Of a stretch of DNA of 64,000 nucleotides, positions 41,816 through 50,572 are shown in pieces. The stretch is from Sphingomonas sp. ERG5. GTDB lineage: Bacteria > Pseudomonadota > Alphaproteobacteria > Sphingomonadales > Sphingomonadaceae. The DNA lies in contig NZ_JSXI01000063.1 in assembly GCF_000803065.1 (NCBI RefSeq), forward strand, positions 211,805 to 275,804. The letters are read 5' to 3'. The position numbers and the translations under genes are program-made. The notes beneath the pieces are model-generated. The model worked only from the letters and a program-made list of their open reading frames with translations. It did not search any database and was not told the origin of the DNA. Position 1 is the first letter of the stretch, and each line of letters opens with the position of its first letter.

Positions 41816-43276
41816 ATGCGTCGATTCTCCGTTTCCTTTTCGGCGTGCTCCGTCACGCTGGCTGCCGTGCTCCTCGCCGGCTGCGCGACCGTGCCCGACC
41901 TCGGCGCGACGCCCGAACCGCGCGCCGCCGCGACGCTCGACTCGACGCAGACGTTGCGCTCCACCACCGCCGGCACGACGCAGGCCTGGCCGGAGGCGGC
42001 CTGGTGGACGGCGTTCGGCGATCCCCAGCTCGATGGGTTGATCGACGAAGCGCTGAAATCCTCGCCCGACGTGACGGCGGCGGTGGCGCGGATCAACGCC
42101 GCCGATGCGCTGGCGCGGCAGACGGGCGCGGCATTGCTGCCCGGGCTGAGCGTCGACGGCACGGTCGGCGGCAACCAGCAAAGCAAGAATCTCGGCATCC
42201 CACCGCAATTCGTGCCCGACGGCATCCAGGATACCGGTCGGTTGACCGCGACCGCGTCGTTCGACCTCGACCTGTGGGGCAAGAACCGCGCCGCGCTGGC
42301 CGCCGCGACCTCCGAGGCGAATGCGGCGCGGGTCGATGCCGATCAGGCGCGGCTGATGCTCGCCACCAATGTCGCCGCCGCTTATGCCGAGCTGGCGCAA
42401 TATCATGCCGAGCGCGATGTCGCGGTCGAGGCCTTGCGCGTGCGCGGTGCGACCGCGACCCTGACCGCGCAGCGCGTGGCGGTCGGCGTCGATGCATTGG
42501 GCAGCCAGCGCCAGGCGGATTCGCGCGTGCCGGCGGCGCGCGCCGATATCGCCGCGCTCGACGAAGCGATCGCGCTGACTCGCAACCGGCTGGCCGCCCT
42601 GATCGGGGCGGGCCCGGATCGCGGACTGGCCATCGCCCGGCCGACCCTCGCCGCCGGCGCGGTCGGCGTGCCCGACTCCGCCGGGATCGACCTGATCGGA
42701 CGCCGACCCGATATCGTGGCGGCACGGCTGCGTGCCGAAGCGGCGGCCAAGCGGATCAAGGTCGCAAAGGCCGATTTCTATCCCAATATCAATCTGTCGG
42801 CGGTGGTCGGGCTGCAATCGCTCGGGCTCGGGCGGCTGATCGCGGGCAATTCGAGCTATGGCTCGGCCGGGCCGGCGTTCAGTCTGCCGATCTTCGACGG
42901 CGGACGCATCCGCGGCCGTTATGTCCAGGCGCGCGCCAATTATGACGTCGCGGTCGCGCAATATGACAGCACGCTGATCGCGGCATTGCACGAAGCGGCC
43001 GATGCCGTGGCCAGCCGCAACGCGCTCGACCACAGGTTGTCCGAACAGAAGCAGGCGCTGACCGCCGCCGCCGATGCGAGCCGCATCGCCGCGCTACGCT
43101 ACAAGGGCGGGCTGTCGACCTTGCTGCCCGTCCTCACCGCTGATGATTTCGAACTCTCCACCCGGCGCGCCGTCGTCGATCTCGAAGCGCGCCGCGTCGC
43201 GCTCGATATCGCACTGATCCGCGCGCTCGGCGGGGGCTACAACAAGACACCCGAAATTGCAGGGGGAACGAAGTAA
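41816..43276 (+). CDS. NodT-family outer-membrane efflux lipoprotein
   Basis: This 486-residue protein has a clean lipoprotein signal (VLLAGCATVPDL, Cys near residue 24). The NodT features are WPEAAWWTAFGDPQLDGLIDEAL, SFDLDLWGKNRAALAAATSEA, LIGRRPDIVAARLRAEAAAKRI and AGPAFSLPIFDGGRIRGRYVQARANYDVAVAQYDST. It forms the outer-membrane channel of a tripartite pump. Its stop overlaps the start of the HlyD-like gene (TAATG). It is the second such protein in the window; the first serves the peptide exporter. Confidence 0.92.
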   Translation: MRRFSVSFSACSVTLAAVLLAGCATVPDLGATPEPRAAATLDSTQTLRSTTAGTTQAWPEAAWWTAFGDPQLDGLIDEALKSSPDVTAAVARINAADALARQTGAALLPGLSVDGTVGGNQQSKNLGIPPQFVPDGIQDTGRLTATASFDLDLWGKNRAALAAATSEANAARVDADQARLMLATNVAAAYAELAQYHAERDVAVEALRVRGATATLTAQRVAVGVDALGSQRQADSRVPAARADIAALDEAIALTRNRLAALIGAGPDRGLAIARPTLAAGAVGVPDSAGIDLIGRRPDIVAARLRAEAAAKRIKVAKADFYPNINLSAVVGLQSLGLGRLIAGNSSYGSAGPAFSLPIFDGGRIRGRYVQARANYDVAVAQYDSTLIAALHEAADAVASRNALDHRLSEQKQALTAAADASRIAALRYKGGLSTLLPVLTADDFELSTRRAVVDLEARRVALDIALIRALGGGYNKTPEIAGGTK

Positions 43277-44421
43277 TGGCCGACGCAGAAGCGCAGCCGA
43301 CCGCAACCGAAGTCGAAATCGCGCCGCCGACCGCCGGCAAGCGCCGGAAGTTGCTGACCATCCTCGGCATCGTCGTGGTGGCGATCGCGGTGATCTGGGG
43401 CCTGTGGTATTTCCTGACTCAGGCCGGGCGCGTGCACACGGACAACGCCTATGTCGGCGCGGATTCGGCGCAAGTCACTTCGCTCGTCTCGGGCGCGGTG
43501 ACCGAAGTCCGCGTCGGCGGGACGCAAGCGGTGAAGAAGGGCGACATTCTGGTCGTGATCGACGACGCCGATGCCAGGATCGACGTCGCCACCGCCGAAG
43601 CCGCGCTGCGCCAGGCACAGCAGAAATTCGGCCAGTCCTTTGCGCAGGCCGATTCCGCCCGCGCCAAGGTCCAGTCGCGCGCTGCCGAGATCGCCCAGGC
43701 GCGCGCGCGGCTGATCGACGCCAATGCGACGCTCGAACGGACCCGGATCGATTTCGGCCGCCGGCAGCAGCTGGTCGGCAGCGGCGCGGCCTCGGCCGAG
43801 GAACTGAGTAGCGCCCGCGCCGCCTATGACAGCGCGCGTGCGGCACGCGACCTGGCCAATGCCGGTGTCGCCTCGGCCATCGCCACGCAGAATTCGGCCG
43901 GCGGCGACGCAGCGGCGAGCGAAGCGCTGGTGCGCGGCACAACGATCGAAACCAACCCGGATGTGGCGAGCGCGCGGGCGCGGCTCGACAAGGCGCGGCT
44001 CGATCTTTCGCGCACCGTGATCCGGGCGCCGGTCGATGGCATCGTCACCAACCGCCAGGTGCAGATCGGCCAGCGCATCGCGGCCGGTGCCCCGATCATG
44101 ACATTGGTCCCGATCGCCACCGCCTATGTCGACGCCAATTTCAAGGAGAGCCAGCTGCGCCATGTGAAAATCGGCCAGCCGGTCGAAATGACCTCCGACT
44201 TTTATGGCGGCAATGTGGTGTATCACGGCACGGTCACCGGCTTCGCCGGCGGCACCGGCGCGGCTTTCTCGCTGATCCCGGCGCAGAACGCGACCGGCAA
44301 CTGGGTCAAGGTGGTGCAGCGCCTGCCGGTGCGCGTGACGATCGATCCGAAGGACCTCAGCGCGCATCCCTTGCGCGTCGGCCTGACGATGGATGCGGTC
44401 ATCGACACCCGCGGCAAATAA
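43276..44421 (+). CDS. EmrA-like HlyD-family membrane fusion protein
   Basis: This 381-residue adaptor has a membrane helix at about 25-42 (LLTILGIVVVAIAVIWGLWYFL) and a lipoyl domain (VHTDNAYVGADSAQVTSLVSGAVTEVRV) with the typical TDNAYV motif of EmrA. A coiled coil runs from about 95 to 230, and the second half is LDLSRTVIRAPVDGIVTNRQVQIGQRI. It links the MFS pump to the NodT channel. It overlaps the NodT stop, and the pump gene follows one base later. Confidence 0.92.
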   Translation: MADAEAQPTATEVEIAPPTAGKRRKLLTILGIVVVAIAVIWGLWYFLTQAGRVHTDNAYVGADSAQVTSLVSGAVTEVRVGGTQAVKKGDILVVIDDADARIDVATAEAALRQAQQKFGQSFAQADSARAKVQSRAAEIAQARARLIDANATLERTRIDFGRRQQLVGSGAASAEELSSARAAYDSARAARDLANAGVASAIATQNSAGGDAAASEALVRGTTIETNPDVASARARLDKARLDLSRTVIRAPVDGIVTNRQVQIGQRIAAGAPIMTLVPIATAYVDANFKESQLRHVKIGQPVEMTSDFYGGNVVYHGTVTGFAGGTGAAFSLIPAQNATGNWVKVVQRLPVRVTIDPKDLSAHPLRVGLTMDAVIDTRGK

Positions 44422-44422
44422 C

Positions 44423-45979
44423 ATGGCCGGCAGTGAGATGACGGGCAGCGAGATGACCGCGGCCGAACCGACGCCACTGGCCGGCGGGAAGCTGTTGCTG
44501 GCGGGGATCGCGCTCGCGCTGGCCAATTTCGTCGTCGTGCTCGACGTGACCATCGCCAATGTCTCGGTGCCGCATATCGCCGGCGGGCTGGCGATTTCAC
44601 CGACGCAAGGGACGTGGGTGATCACGTCCTATTCGGTCGCCGACGCGATCAGCGTACCGCTGACCGGCTGGCTCGCCGCGCGCTTCGGCACGGTGCGCTG
44701 GTTCATCATGTCGCTGCTTGGCTTCGGCTTCTTCTCGATGATGTGCGGCCTGTCGGGCAGCCTTGAGATGCTGGTCGTCTTCCGCATCCTGCAAGGGCTG
44801 TCGGGCGGCCCGCTGATGCCGCTGTCGCAAAGCCTGTTGCTGCGCGTCTTCCCCAGAAAGATGGCGGGCGCGGCGATGGGGCTGTGGGCGATGACCACGG
44901 TCTGCGCCCCCGTCGCGGGGCCGATCCTGGGCGGGCTGATCAGCGACAATTGGTCCTGGCCGTGGATCTTCTTCATCAACCTGCCGGTCGTTGCGCTGTG
45001 CATCTTCGTCGTCACCCGCCTGATCACGCCGTTCGAGACCAAAAAGGCCAAGGTCGGCATCGACATCGTCGGGCTGGTCCTGCTGGTGGTGTGGGTCGGC
45101 GCGTTCCAGCTGATGCTCGACACCGGGCGCGAACATGACTGGTTCTCCTCGCCCTTCGTCGTCGCGATGGCGATTATCGCCGGGATCGGCTTTCCCGCCT
45201 TCGTCATCTGGGAACTGGGCGAAAAGAACCCGATCGTCGACATCAAGGTGTTCCGGCATCGCGGCTTTGCCGTCGGCACGGTCGCGGTGGCGCTGGGCTT
45301 CGGCGCGTTCTTCGCCTCGGTCGTGCTGACGCCGTTATGGCTGCAATCGGTGGTCGGTTATACCGCGACCGAGGCCGGCTATGCGACCGCGTTCGTCGGC
45401 GTCTTCGCGGTGCTGATGTCGCCGATCGCCGCACGGCTGATCGGCAAGGTCGACCTTCGCATCACTGTCTGTGCGGGGATCACCTGGCTCGCGGTGATGT
45501 CGCTGCTGCGCGCCGGGTGGAGCACCGATTCCGATTTCTGGACGCTGTCGATGCCGCAATTGCTGCAGGGGATCGGCATGCCCTTCTTCTTCATCGGCCT
45601 GACCGCGCTGGCGCTGTCGGCGGTGAAACCGAGCGAGACGACCTCGGCGGCGGGCATCATGAGCTTCGTGCGCACGCTGTGCGGCGCGGTCGGCACGGCG
45701 ATGGCCACCACCGCCTGGGACAATGCGTCACGAGTCAGCCGCTCCGACATGGTGCCCTCGCTCAATGGCGTCGGCGAGACCATGGCGACGATGGAGGCAC
45801 GCGGCCTGACCACCGAGCAGGCGCGCGGCGCGGTCGACCGGCTGGTCGATGCGCAGGCCTCGACGATCGGCGCGACGCATGTCTTCACCCTCGCCTTTGT
45901 GATCTTCGTGATCGCCGCAGCGGCTGTGTGGCTCGCGCCCAAGCCCAAGGCCGGCGTCGGAATGGGCGCGGCGCACTAG
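44423..45979 (+). CDS. EmrB/QacA-type DHA2 MFS drug transporter
   Basis: This 518-residue protein has fourteen predicted membrane segments. The DHA2 motifs are present: ALANFVVVLDVTIANVSVPHIAGGL (motif D1), WVITSYSVADAISVPLTGWLAARFG and GPILGGLISDNWSWPWIFFINLPV (motif C). A short duplicated GSEMTGSEMT precedes the first helix. It exports hydrophobic toxic compounds through the NodT-EmrA complex, powered by protons. ATG 44423 is two bases after the emrA-like stop. A strong terminator ends the operon at 45992-46036. Confidence 0.93.
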   Translation: MAGSEMTGSEMTAAEPTPLAGGKLLLAGIALALANFVVVLDVTIANVSVPHIAGGLAISPTQGTWVITSYSVADAISVPLTGWLAARFGTVRWFIMSLLGFGFFSMMCGLSGSLEMLVVFRILQGLSGGPLMPLSQSLLLRVFPRKMAGAAMGLWAMTTVCAPVAGPILGGLISDNWSWPWIFFINLPVVALCIFVVTRLITPFETKKAKVGIDIVGLVLLVVWVGAFQLMLDTGREHDWFSSPFVVAMAIIAGIGFPAFVIWELGEKNPIVDIKVFRHRGFAVGTVAVALGFGAFFASVVLTPLWLQSVVGYTATEAGYATAFVGVFAVLMSPIAARLIGKVDLRITVCAGITWLAVMSLLRAGWSTDSDFWTLSMPQLLQGIGMPFFFIGLTALALSAVKPSETTSAAGIMSFVRTLCGAVGTAMATTAWDNASRVSRSDMVPSLNGVGETMATMEARGLTTEQARGAVDRLVDAQASTIGATHVFTLAFVIFVIAAAAVWLAPKPKAGVGMGAAH

Positions 45980-45991
45980 GTCCCGCAGCCC

Positions 45992-46036
45992 GCTGTTCCC
46001 CGGCGACCAGCCCCCCGCCGGGGAACAGCCCTTTTC
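45992..46036 (+). terminator. Rho-independent terminator of the efflux operon
   Basis: Arms GCTGTTCCCCGGCG (45992-46005) and CGCCGGGGAACAGC (46016-46029) are a perfect 14-bp pair with a 10-base loop, followed by CCTTTTC. It lies 13 bases after the MFS stop. Confidence 0.85.
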
Positions 46037-46257
46037 ATCGCAATGCCCCCCAGCGAACGTCGCGCGATGTCGGGCGGCCAGCTTGCCTATAACGATAAGC
46101 TATGGAACCCTGAACGCTTGGTGCTGGATTCGCCATGGCCGTCGCAGGGATGGTGCGTCCCGATCAGGAAATCAGGGGATCTCTCGGCATGGCAGCGCTT
46201 GCTTCACAACGCATCACCGGGCGCACCGCGCGGCCCGCACCCTATCGCAGGACTCCA

Positions 46258-47610
46258 ATGGCGCGCTGTGGCTGGTTGTCGCTTGCCGCACTGCTCGCAA
46301 CCCCGGCCAGTGCCGATCCGGGAGCATCGAGCCGGATCGCGGCGGCGCTTGCCGTCCCCTCCCCAACCGCCGCGCCGGGCTGTGCGGTCGGCATTTTCCG
46401 CGCCGGCAAGACGGCGGAGCTGGTCAATGCCGGGGCCGCCGATGTCGCGGCGGGCCGCGCGATCGGTTCGGACACGCAATTCTACGCTGCCTCGGTCTCC
46501 AAGCAATTCACCGCGATCGCGCTGATGCAGCTCGTCGTCGCGGGCAAGGTTTCGCTGACCGAAGATATCCGCCGATACATCCCCGAACTGCCCGATTACG
46601 GCACCACCGTCACCGTGCAGATGCTGCTCAACATGTCCGGGGGCATCCGCGATTCACTCGCGCTGCTTGCGCTCGAAGGCAATCTCGACATCTCCACACC
46701 CCGCCGCGCCGACGCTCTTGCCGGCGTGCTGCGGCAGAAGGACACCAATTTCACGCCCGGCACTCAATATGATTATACCAATGGCGGCTATCTGCTGCTG
46801 TCGGAGATCGTCGAGCGCGTCTCGAAGCAATCGTTTGAGCACTATGTCAACACGCAGGTGCTGAAACCGTTGGGCATGACGCGCAGCTTCATGATGCTGG
46901 GCAAGCGCACCACCGATGCCGACGCCAGCCGCGGCTATGTCGCCGCCGACGGCAAGATCACGCCGGCCGACGCCTATCCGCTGTTTGGCGGGTCCGGCGG
47001 ACTCATCACCACGGTGAACGATCTGGCGAAATGGGATCATGACATCGATTCCGGCCACATGGTGTGGACGCCCGAAATCACCCGGCTGATGACCACACCC
47101 GGCACATTCACCAATGGTGCGCCGGTGGTGCGATCGGGCCGTGGCATCGCTTATGGCAATGGGCTGATCATTGGGCCGCACTGGTTCCACCACACCGGCG
47201 GGGCTGCGGGGTTCAGGACGCTTTATGGCCGCTTGCCGGAAAAGCGCATCGGCATCGCCTTGCTGTGCAACAATGGTGCGATCGACCCGGCGAAACAGGC
47301 CGGCGAGGTGATCGCCGCGCTCAATGAGGGGCTGCCGGCCATTGCCGAGCCCTCGACCGACGGCTCGGCGCTGAGTGGCCGCTATCGCAACCCGAATATC
47401 GCCGCGACCTATGTCATCGACGTCAGGGGCGACACGATCGATCTGACGGTCGAGACCGCCAAGGGCGGCAAGACCGGGCCGATCGCGCTCAAGCGCAATG
47501 ACGAAGGCGCCTTCCGCGGCGGCCTGTTCAACATAACGCCGGACGACGACGCGCGCGGCTTCGTGCTGCGCATGTCGCGCATCACGCTCCATTTCGACCG
47601 GACGCAATGA
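46258..47610 (+). CDS. Exported serine hydrolase of the beta-lactamase class C family
   Basis: This 450-residue protein has a signal peptide (residues 1-19, ATPASAD). The three active-site motifs of class C beta-lactamase/penicillin-binding esterases are present: SVSK (Ser79-Lys82), YTN in YDYTNGGY near residue 173, and HTG in HHTGGAAGF near 310. A C-terminal extra beta domain begins after residue 365 (LSGRYRNPNIAATYVIDVRG). It may act on D-Ala peptides or esters and is not necessarily a resistance enzyme. ATG 46258 fits the signal peptide; longer in-frame starts do not. Confidence 0.87.
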   Translation: MARCGWLSLAALLATPASADPGASSRIAAALAVPSPTAAPGCAVGIFRAGKTAELVNAGAADVAAGRAIGSDTQFYAASVSKQFTAIALMQLVVAGKVSLTEDIRRYIPELPDYGTTVTVQMLLNMSGGIRDSLALLALEGNLDISTPRRADALAGVLRQKDTNFTPGTQYDYTNGGYLLLSEIVERVSKQSFEHYVNTQVLKPLGMTRSFMMLGKRTTDADASRGYVAADGKITPADAYPLFGGSGGLITTVNDLAKWDHDIDSGHMVWTPEITRLMTTPGTFTNGAPVVRSGRGIAYGNGLIIGPHWFHHTGGAAGFRTLYGRLPEKRIGIALLCNNGAIDPAKQAGEVIAALNEGLPAIAEPSTDGSALSGRYRNPNIAATYVIDVRGDTIDLTVETAKGGKTGPIALKRNDEGAFRGGLFNITPDDDARGFVLRMSRITLHFDRTQ

Positions 47611-47767
47611 CGCGCGTCGCGCCGGACCATCGATTCAAACGCACCGCCGTTCATGCCAGCACAGCGCCGCGACAGGTCCCTCCATGGGCCGCCGCCGCTC
47701 TTTGACATGACTGGAAATATCACGCGGCTGCCACCTGCCGTTCGAGCGCGGAACAGCGTCCGGTTTC

Positions 47768-48128
47768 ATGCTGTTATGATGCTGTTTCCATGCTGTTTCC
47801 ATGCTGTTATTCAATAACAGCATTTTGGCCCGCAAGCCGTTGAAAAGCTGCCGGTATTTCGGGCCGAAAATCCAACTTAACAGCATCGGAAAAATTACCG
47901 CCGGAAAACAGCATGAAACAGCAAGCGGTGTCGAGCCTGCGGCACGCCTGTTCCGGCATCGACAGGCGCCTATTACCCACCTGTTATTCACCTGTTCCTG
48001 ACCTGTTATTCGATAACAGGTGAACCAGGACCAAGCCATTGAAGATCAACCGGAAAATCGCCTGAAAAATCCAACGGAACAGGAAGGAAAAAATCTGCGC
48101 CGATTATCAGGTCAAAACAGGTCAAATT
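47768..48128. repeat. Two diverged copies of an element made of 11-bp direct repeats and palindromes
   Basis: Copy A has ATGCTGTT at 47768, 47779, 47790 and 47801, exactly 11 bp apart. The last one pairs with AATAACAGCAT (47813-47823) as a perfect 11-bp palindrome. Inverted copies AACAGCAT or similar occur near 47879, 47907 and 47917. Copy B has ACCTGTT at 47979, 47990 and 48001 (plus a degenerate one at 47968), again 11 bp apart, ending in the palindrome ACCTGTTAT/ATAACAGGT (48001-48021), with AACAGG copies downstream. The copies also share caagcc and aaatccaac blocks at a 199-bp offset. This is the content of the gene-free stretch 47611-48172. Confidence 0.8.
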
Positions 48129-48172
48129 GTCGATCAGTCTCCAGCAAGGCTCTTTGCCGCCGGGGGCGTGAT

Positions 48173-48717
48173 CTACTTCACCGCGATCGCCTCGCCCGGC
48201 CCGGCTGGTTCGTCTGATTTGCCACGCCTGGCGGCGATGCCGACATCGATATTATCCAGTCCCCGCACAAGAATGTAGATCAGGCCAAGCAGGCTGATCA
48301 GCCATGGGATGCCACCGGCCTGCGGCGAGGATGGATATCCCGCAATGCCGACAATGGCGACCAGCACCTCGAGCACGCCGTATCCGACCCGCGCATATTT
48401 GCGAAACAGGAAGAGCAGCCCCCCGTGGCAACGCCGACAAGGGTAAGGGATATTCGATCTGTCCTGCTCGGTTTCGATATTGCCGCCAGCAGCGCGGCGA
48501 CGATTTTGTCGGCATAGAAATACAAGAAGAGGCTAAGTGCGGCAACGATCACGAAACCCAGCGCGACAAAGGCGATCAGCCGTGCCAGGCGCTTCGCTTT
48601 CGCCGGATCGGGCCTGACGCGATCGCGCAGAAAGGTGATCACCCCGCGCGACGTCGCCTCGGAAAGCCAGGCGGATCCCAGCGCGCTCGCCAGCGCGATG
48701 ATGAGAATTTCGTCCAT
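48173..48717 (-). pseudogene. Frameshifted membrane protein gene
   Basis: The minus strand from 48717 encodes MDEILIIALASALGSAWLSEA and further helices up to LTLVGVATGG. The frame then breaks at a run of six C (48419-48424) and continues in another frame (LLFLFRKYARVGYGVLEVLVAIVGIAGYP, then IPWLISLLGLIYILVRGLDNIDVG) to a stop at 48173. Joined, it is a protein of about 181 residues with three to four membrane helices. A homopolymer frameshift (mutation, sequencing error or phase variation) fits; no family is recognised. Confidence 0.7.
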
Positions 48718-48823
48718 GCGTACAGCCCCCTGCCCTTCAGGGGCTCTACCAAGCCATGCTGGTCGTGTCAGGAAAACTATGGGGCCTATATACGTGTATG
48801 ACCCATCCTGGTGATACAGTCGC

Positions 48824-49060
48824 TTATCGGCTGTGGCGGTGAGCGATCATCATCAGGGGGATGAAGCCCGTCAGCCAAAATAAGGGAAACGGAATCCAGT
48901 CGGCATCATTCAAGCCAAGCGCGTCGAGCACCGCTTTGCCGCCGAACGATCCGGCGAGGATGAAAGTCACGAACCCGAAAAGCACCAGCCAGCCTTTCCA
49001 GTGGACGGGAGTGTAGCCCCAGAGGATCCTGTAGAACCAAATTTCGCGCTCGCCCTCCAT
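48824..49060 (-). CDS. Small two-helix membrane protein
   Basis: This 78-residue protein starts MEGEREIWFYRILWGYTPVHWKGW. Two membrane helices follow, at about residues 24-41 (VLFGFVTFILAGSFGGKA) and 58-72 (FPLFWLTGFIPLMMIAH), with a basic tail. The aromatic N-terminus WGYTPVHWKGW is distinctive, but I cannot tie it to a known family. It is divergent in position from nothing obvious and is probably monocistronic. Confidence 0.6.
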   Translation of the reverse strand: MEGEREIWFYRILWGYTPVHWKGWLVLFGFVTFILAGSFGGKAVLDALGLNDADWIPFPLFWLTGFIPLMMIAHRHSR

Positions 49061-49279
49061 GCAATGACGCTACCACGAAAAAGTCCGGCCGGTTAGGCCG
49101 GGTCCTGCCTAGTTCTTGAAATATTCGCGGACGGAATCGAGCCCTTTGCGGATGATCTTGAAGCCGCCGGGAACGTCCCCATTCATCGGGCGGATCACCG
49201 CCATGCGGTGATGGCGGTACGCCCGGGTGATCGGCAACCGGCTTCCCCGGCAGCCGCCGGGGAAGCGCCAGTTCGGTTC
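49061..49279. other. Intergenic interval with a 31-codon ORF and an inverted repeat
   Basis: The minus strand has a 31-codon ORF (49109-49204) that begins MAVIRPMNGDVPGGF and ends DSVREYFKN. It reads like coding sequence but has no clear ribosome site. Its start overlaps the inverted repeat ACCGCCAT (49197-49204)/ATGGCGGT (49211-49218). It could be the remnant of a gene tail. A hairpin (49241-49266) separates it from the MFS gene. Confidence 0.25.
49241..49266 (-). terminator. Hairpin at the end of the uronate operon
   Basis: Arms GCTTCCCCGG (49241-49250) and CCGGGGAAGC (49257-49266) are a perfect 10-bp pair with a 6-base loop, located 13 bases after the MFS stop. There is no T-run, so termination may need Rho. 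Confidence 0.55.
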
Positions 49280-50572
49280 CTACATTGCCGCGGTCACGTC
49301 GACCGGCTTCATGCGGGGCACCAGGATATGGATCAGTGCCAGCGCGATCAGGTACACGCTGCCGGCGACCGCGAAGATCAGCGTGTAGCTGCCGGTGGTC
49401 TGCAGCACATAGCCGACGAACTTCGCCATCATCATGCCGCCGATCGCACCGGCCGTCCCGCCAATGCCGACCACCGACCCCACCGCCGCGCGCGGGAACA
49501 TGTCCGACGGCAGGGTGTAGAGATTGGCCGACCAGGCCTGATGCGCGGCGGTGGCCAGGCCGATGATCGCGACCGCCGCCCACAGGCTGGCGACATATTG
49601 CGCGAAGAAGATCGGCGTCACCAGGATCGCGCAGGCAAGCATGGTCAGCTTGCGCGCGCGATTGGCCGGCAGGCCGCGCTTCATCATCTTCGACGAGGCC
49701 CAGCCGCCGGCGACGCTGCCAAAGTCGGAGATCAGGTAGATCACCACCAGCGGCGGACCAAAGGTGAGCAGGTCGAGGCCATAAGCCTTGCCGAGGAAAT
49801 CGGGGGTCCAGAACAGGAAGAGCCACCAGATCGGATCAGTCATGAACTTGCCCAACGCAAAGGCCCAAGTCTGGCGATAGCGCAGCAGCTTCAGCCAGCC
49901 GATCTTCTCGACCGGATCGACCGGATCGCTTTCGATATGGGCCAGTTCGGCGGCGCCGACCTTGGTGCTTTCACGCGGGCGGCGATACAGCGCGATCCAC
50001 GCGACGAGCCAGATCAGGCTGGCCGCGCCGGTGATGATGAACGCCATGCGCCAGCCATAGGCGATGGTGATGACCGGCACGAGCAAGGGGGTCAGCACGG
50101 CGCCGATATTGGCGCCGGCGTTGAACACGCCGGTGGCGAAGGCGCGTTCCTTGGCCGGAAACCATTCCGACACCGCCTTGATGCCTGCCGGGAAATTGCC
50201 GGATTCGCCGATCCCCAGCACGAAGCGCGCCATGGAGAATTGCGCCGCGCTCGACACGAAGCCGCACAGCGTATGGCCTGCGGTCCAGATCACGAAGGCG
50301 ATCGAATAGCCGACCCGCGCACCAAGCCGGTCGATGATCCAGCCGAAACTGAGGTAGCCGATCGCATAGGCCGCCTGGAAATAGAAGATCACGTCGGCAA
50401 AGGTCGTTTCGGACCAGCCGAGATCGCCCGAGATGGTCGATTTAAGCACCCCGATCATTTGCCGGTCGACATAATTGATCGCCGTCGCGGCGAACAACAG
50501 GCCGCAGATCAGCCAGCGATAGCGGCCGATCCGTTCGGCGGCGTTCTCGACCACTGTATCGCGCGTCGCCAT
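49280..50572 (-). CDS. MFS transporter, hexuronate (ExuT-like) subgroup
   Basis: This 430-residue MFS protein has about twelve membrane helices. The motifs fit the anion:cation symporter group: RWLICGLLFAATAINYVDRQMIGVLKSTI, GWIIDRLGARVGYSIAFVIWTAGHTLCG and RFVLGIGESGNFPAGIKAVSEWFPAKERAFATGVFN. ExuT/GudP-type proteins import hexuronates or aldarates with protons. It is the last gene of the leftward uronate operon, and its ATG overlaps the stop of the FAH-family gene (TAATG). Together with mannonate dehydratase at the right edge this supports uptake of glucuronate or a similar acid. Confidence 0.87.
   Translation of the reverse strand: MATRDTVVENAAERIGRYRWLICGLLFAATAINYVDRQMIGVLKSTISGDLGWSETTFADVIFYFQAAYAIGYLSFGWIIDRLGARVGYSIAFVIWTAGHTLCGFVSSAAQFSMARFVLGIGESGNFPAGIKAVSEWFPAKERAFATGVFNAGANIGAVLTPLLVPVITIAYGWRMAFIITGAASLIWLVAWIALYRRPRESTKVGAAELAHIESDPVDPVEKIGWLKLLRYRQTWAFALGKFMTDPIWWLFLFWTPDFLGKAYGLDLLTFGPPLVVIYLISDFGSVAGGWASSKMMKRGLPANRARKLTMLACAILVTPIFFAQYVASLWAAVAIIGLATAAHQAWSANLYTLPSDMFPRAAVGSVVGIGGTAGAIGGMMMAKFVGYVLQTTGSYTLIFAVAGSVYLIALALIHILVPRMKPVDVTAAM

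Noticed and set aside
47768..48021. CRISPR array
   Set aside because: Units of 11 bp without spacers and with palindromic ends are not CRISPR repeats, and no cas genes are near.
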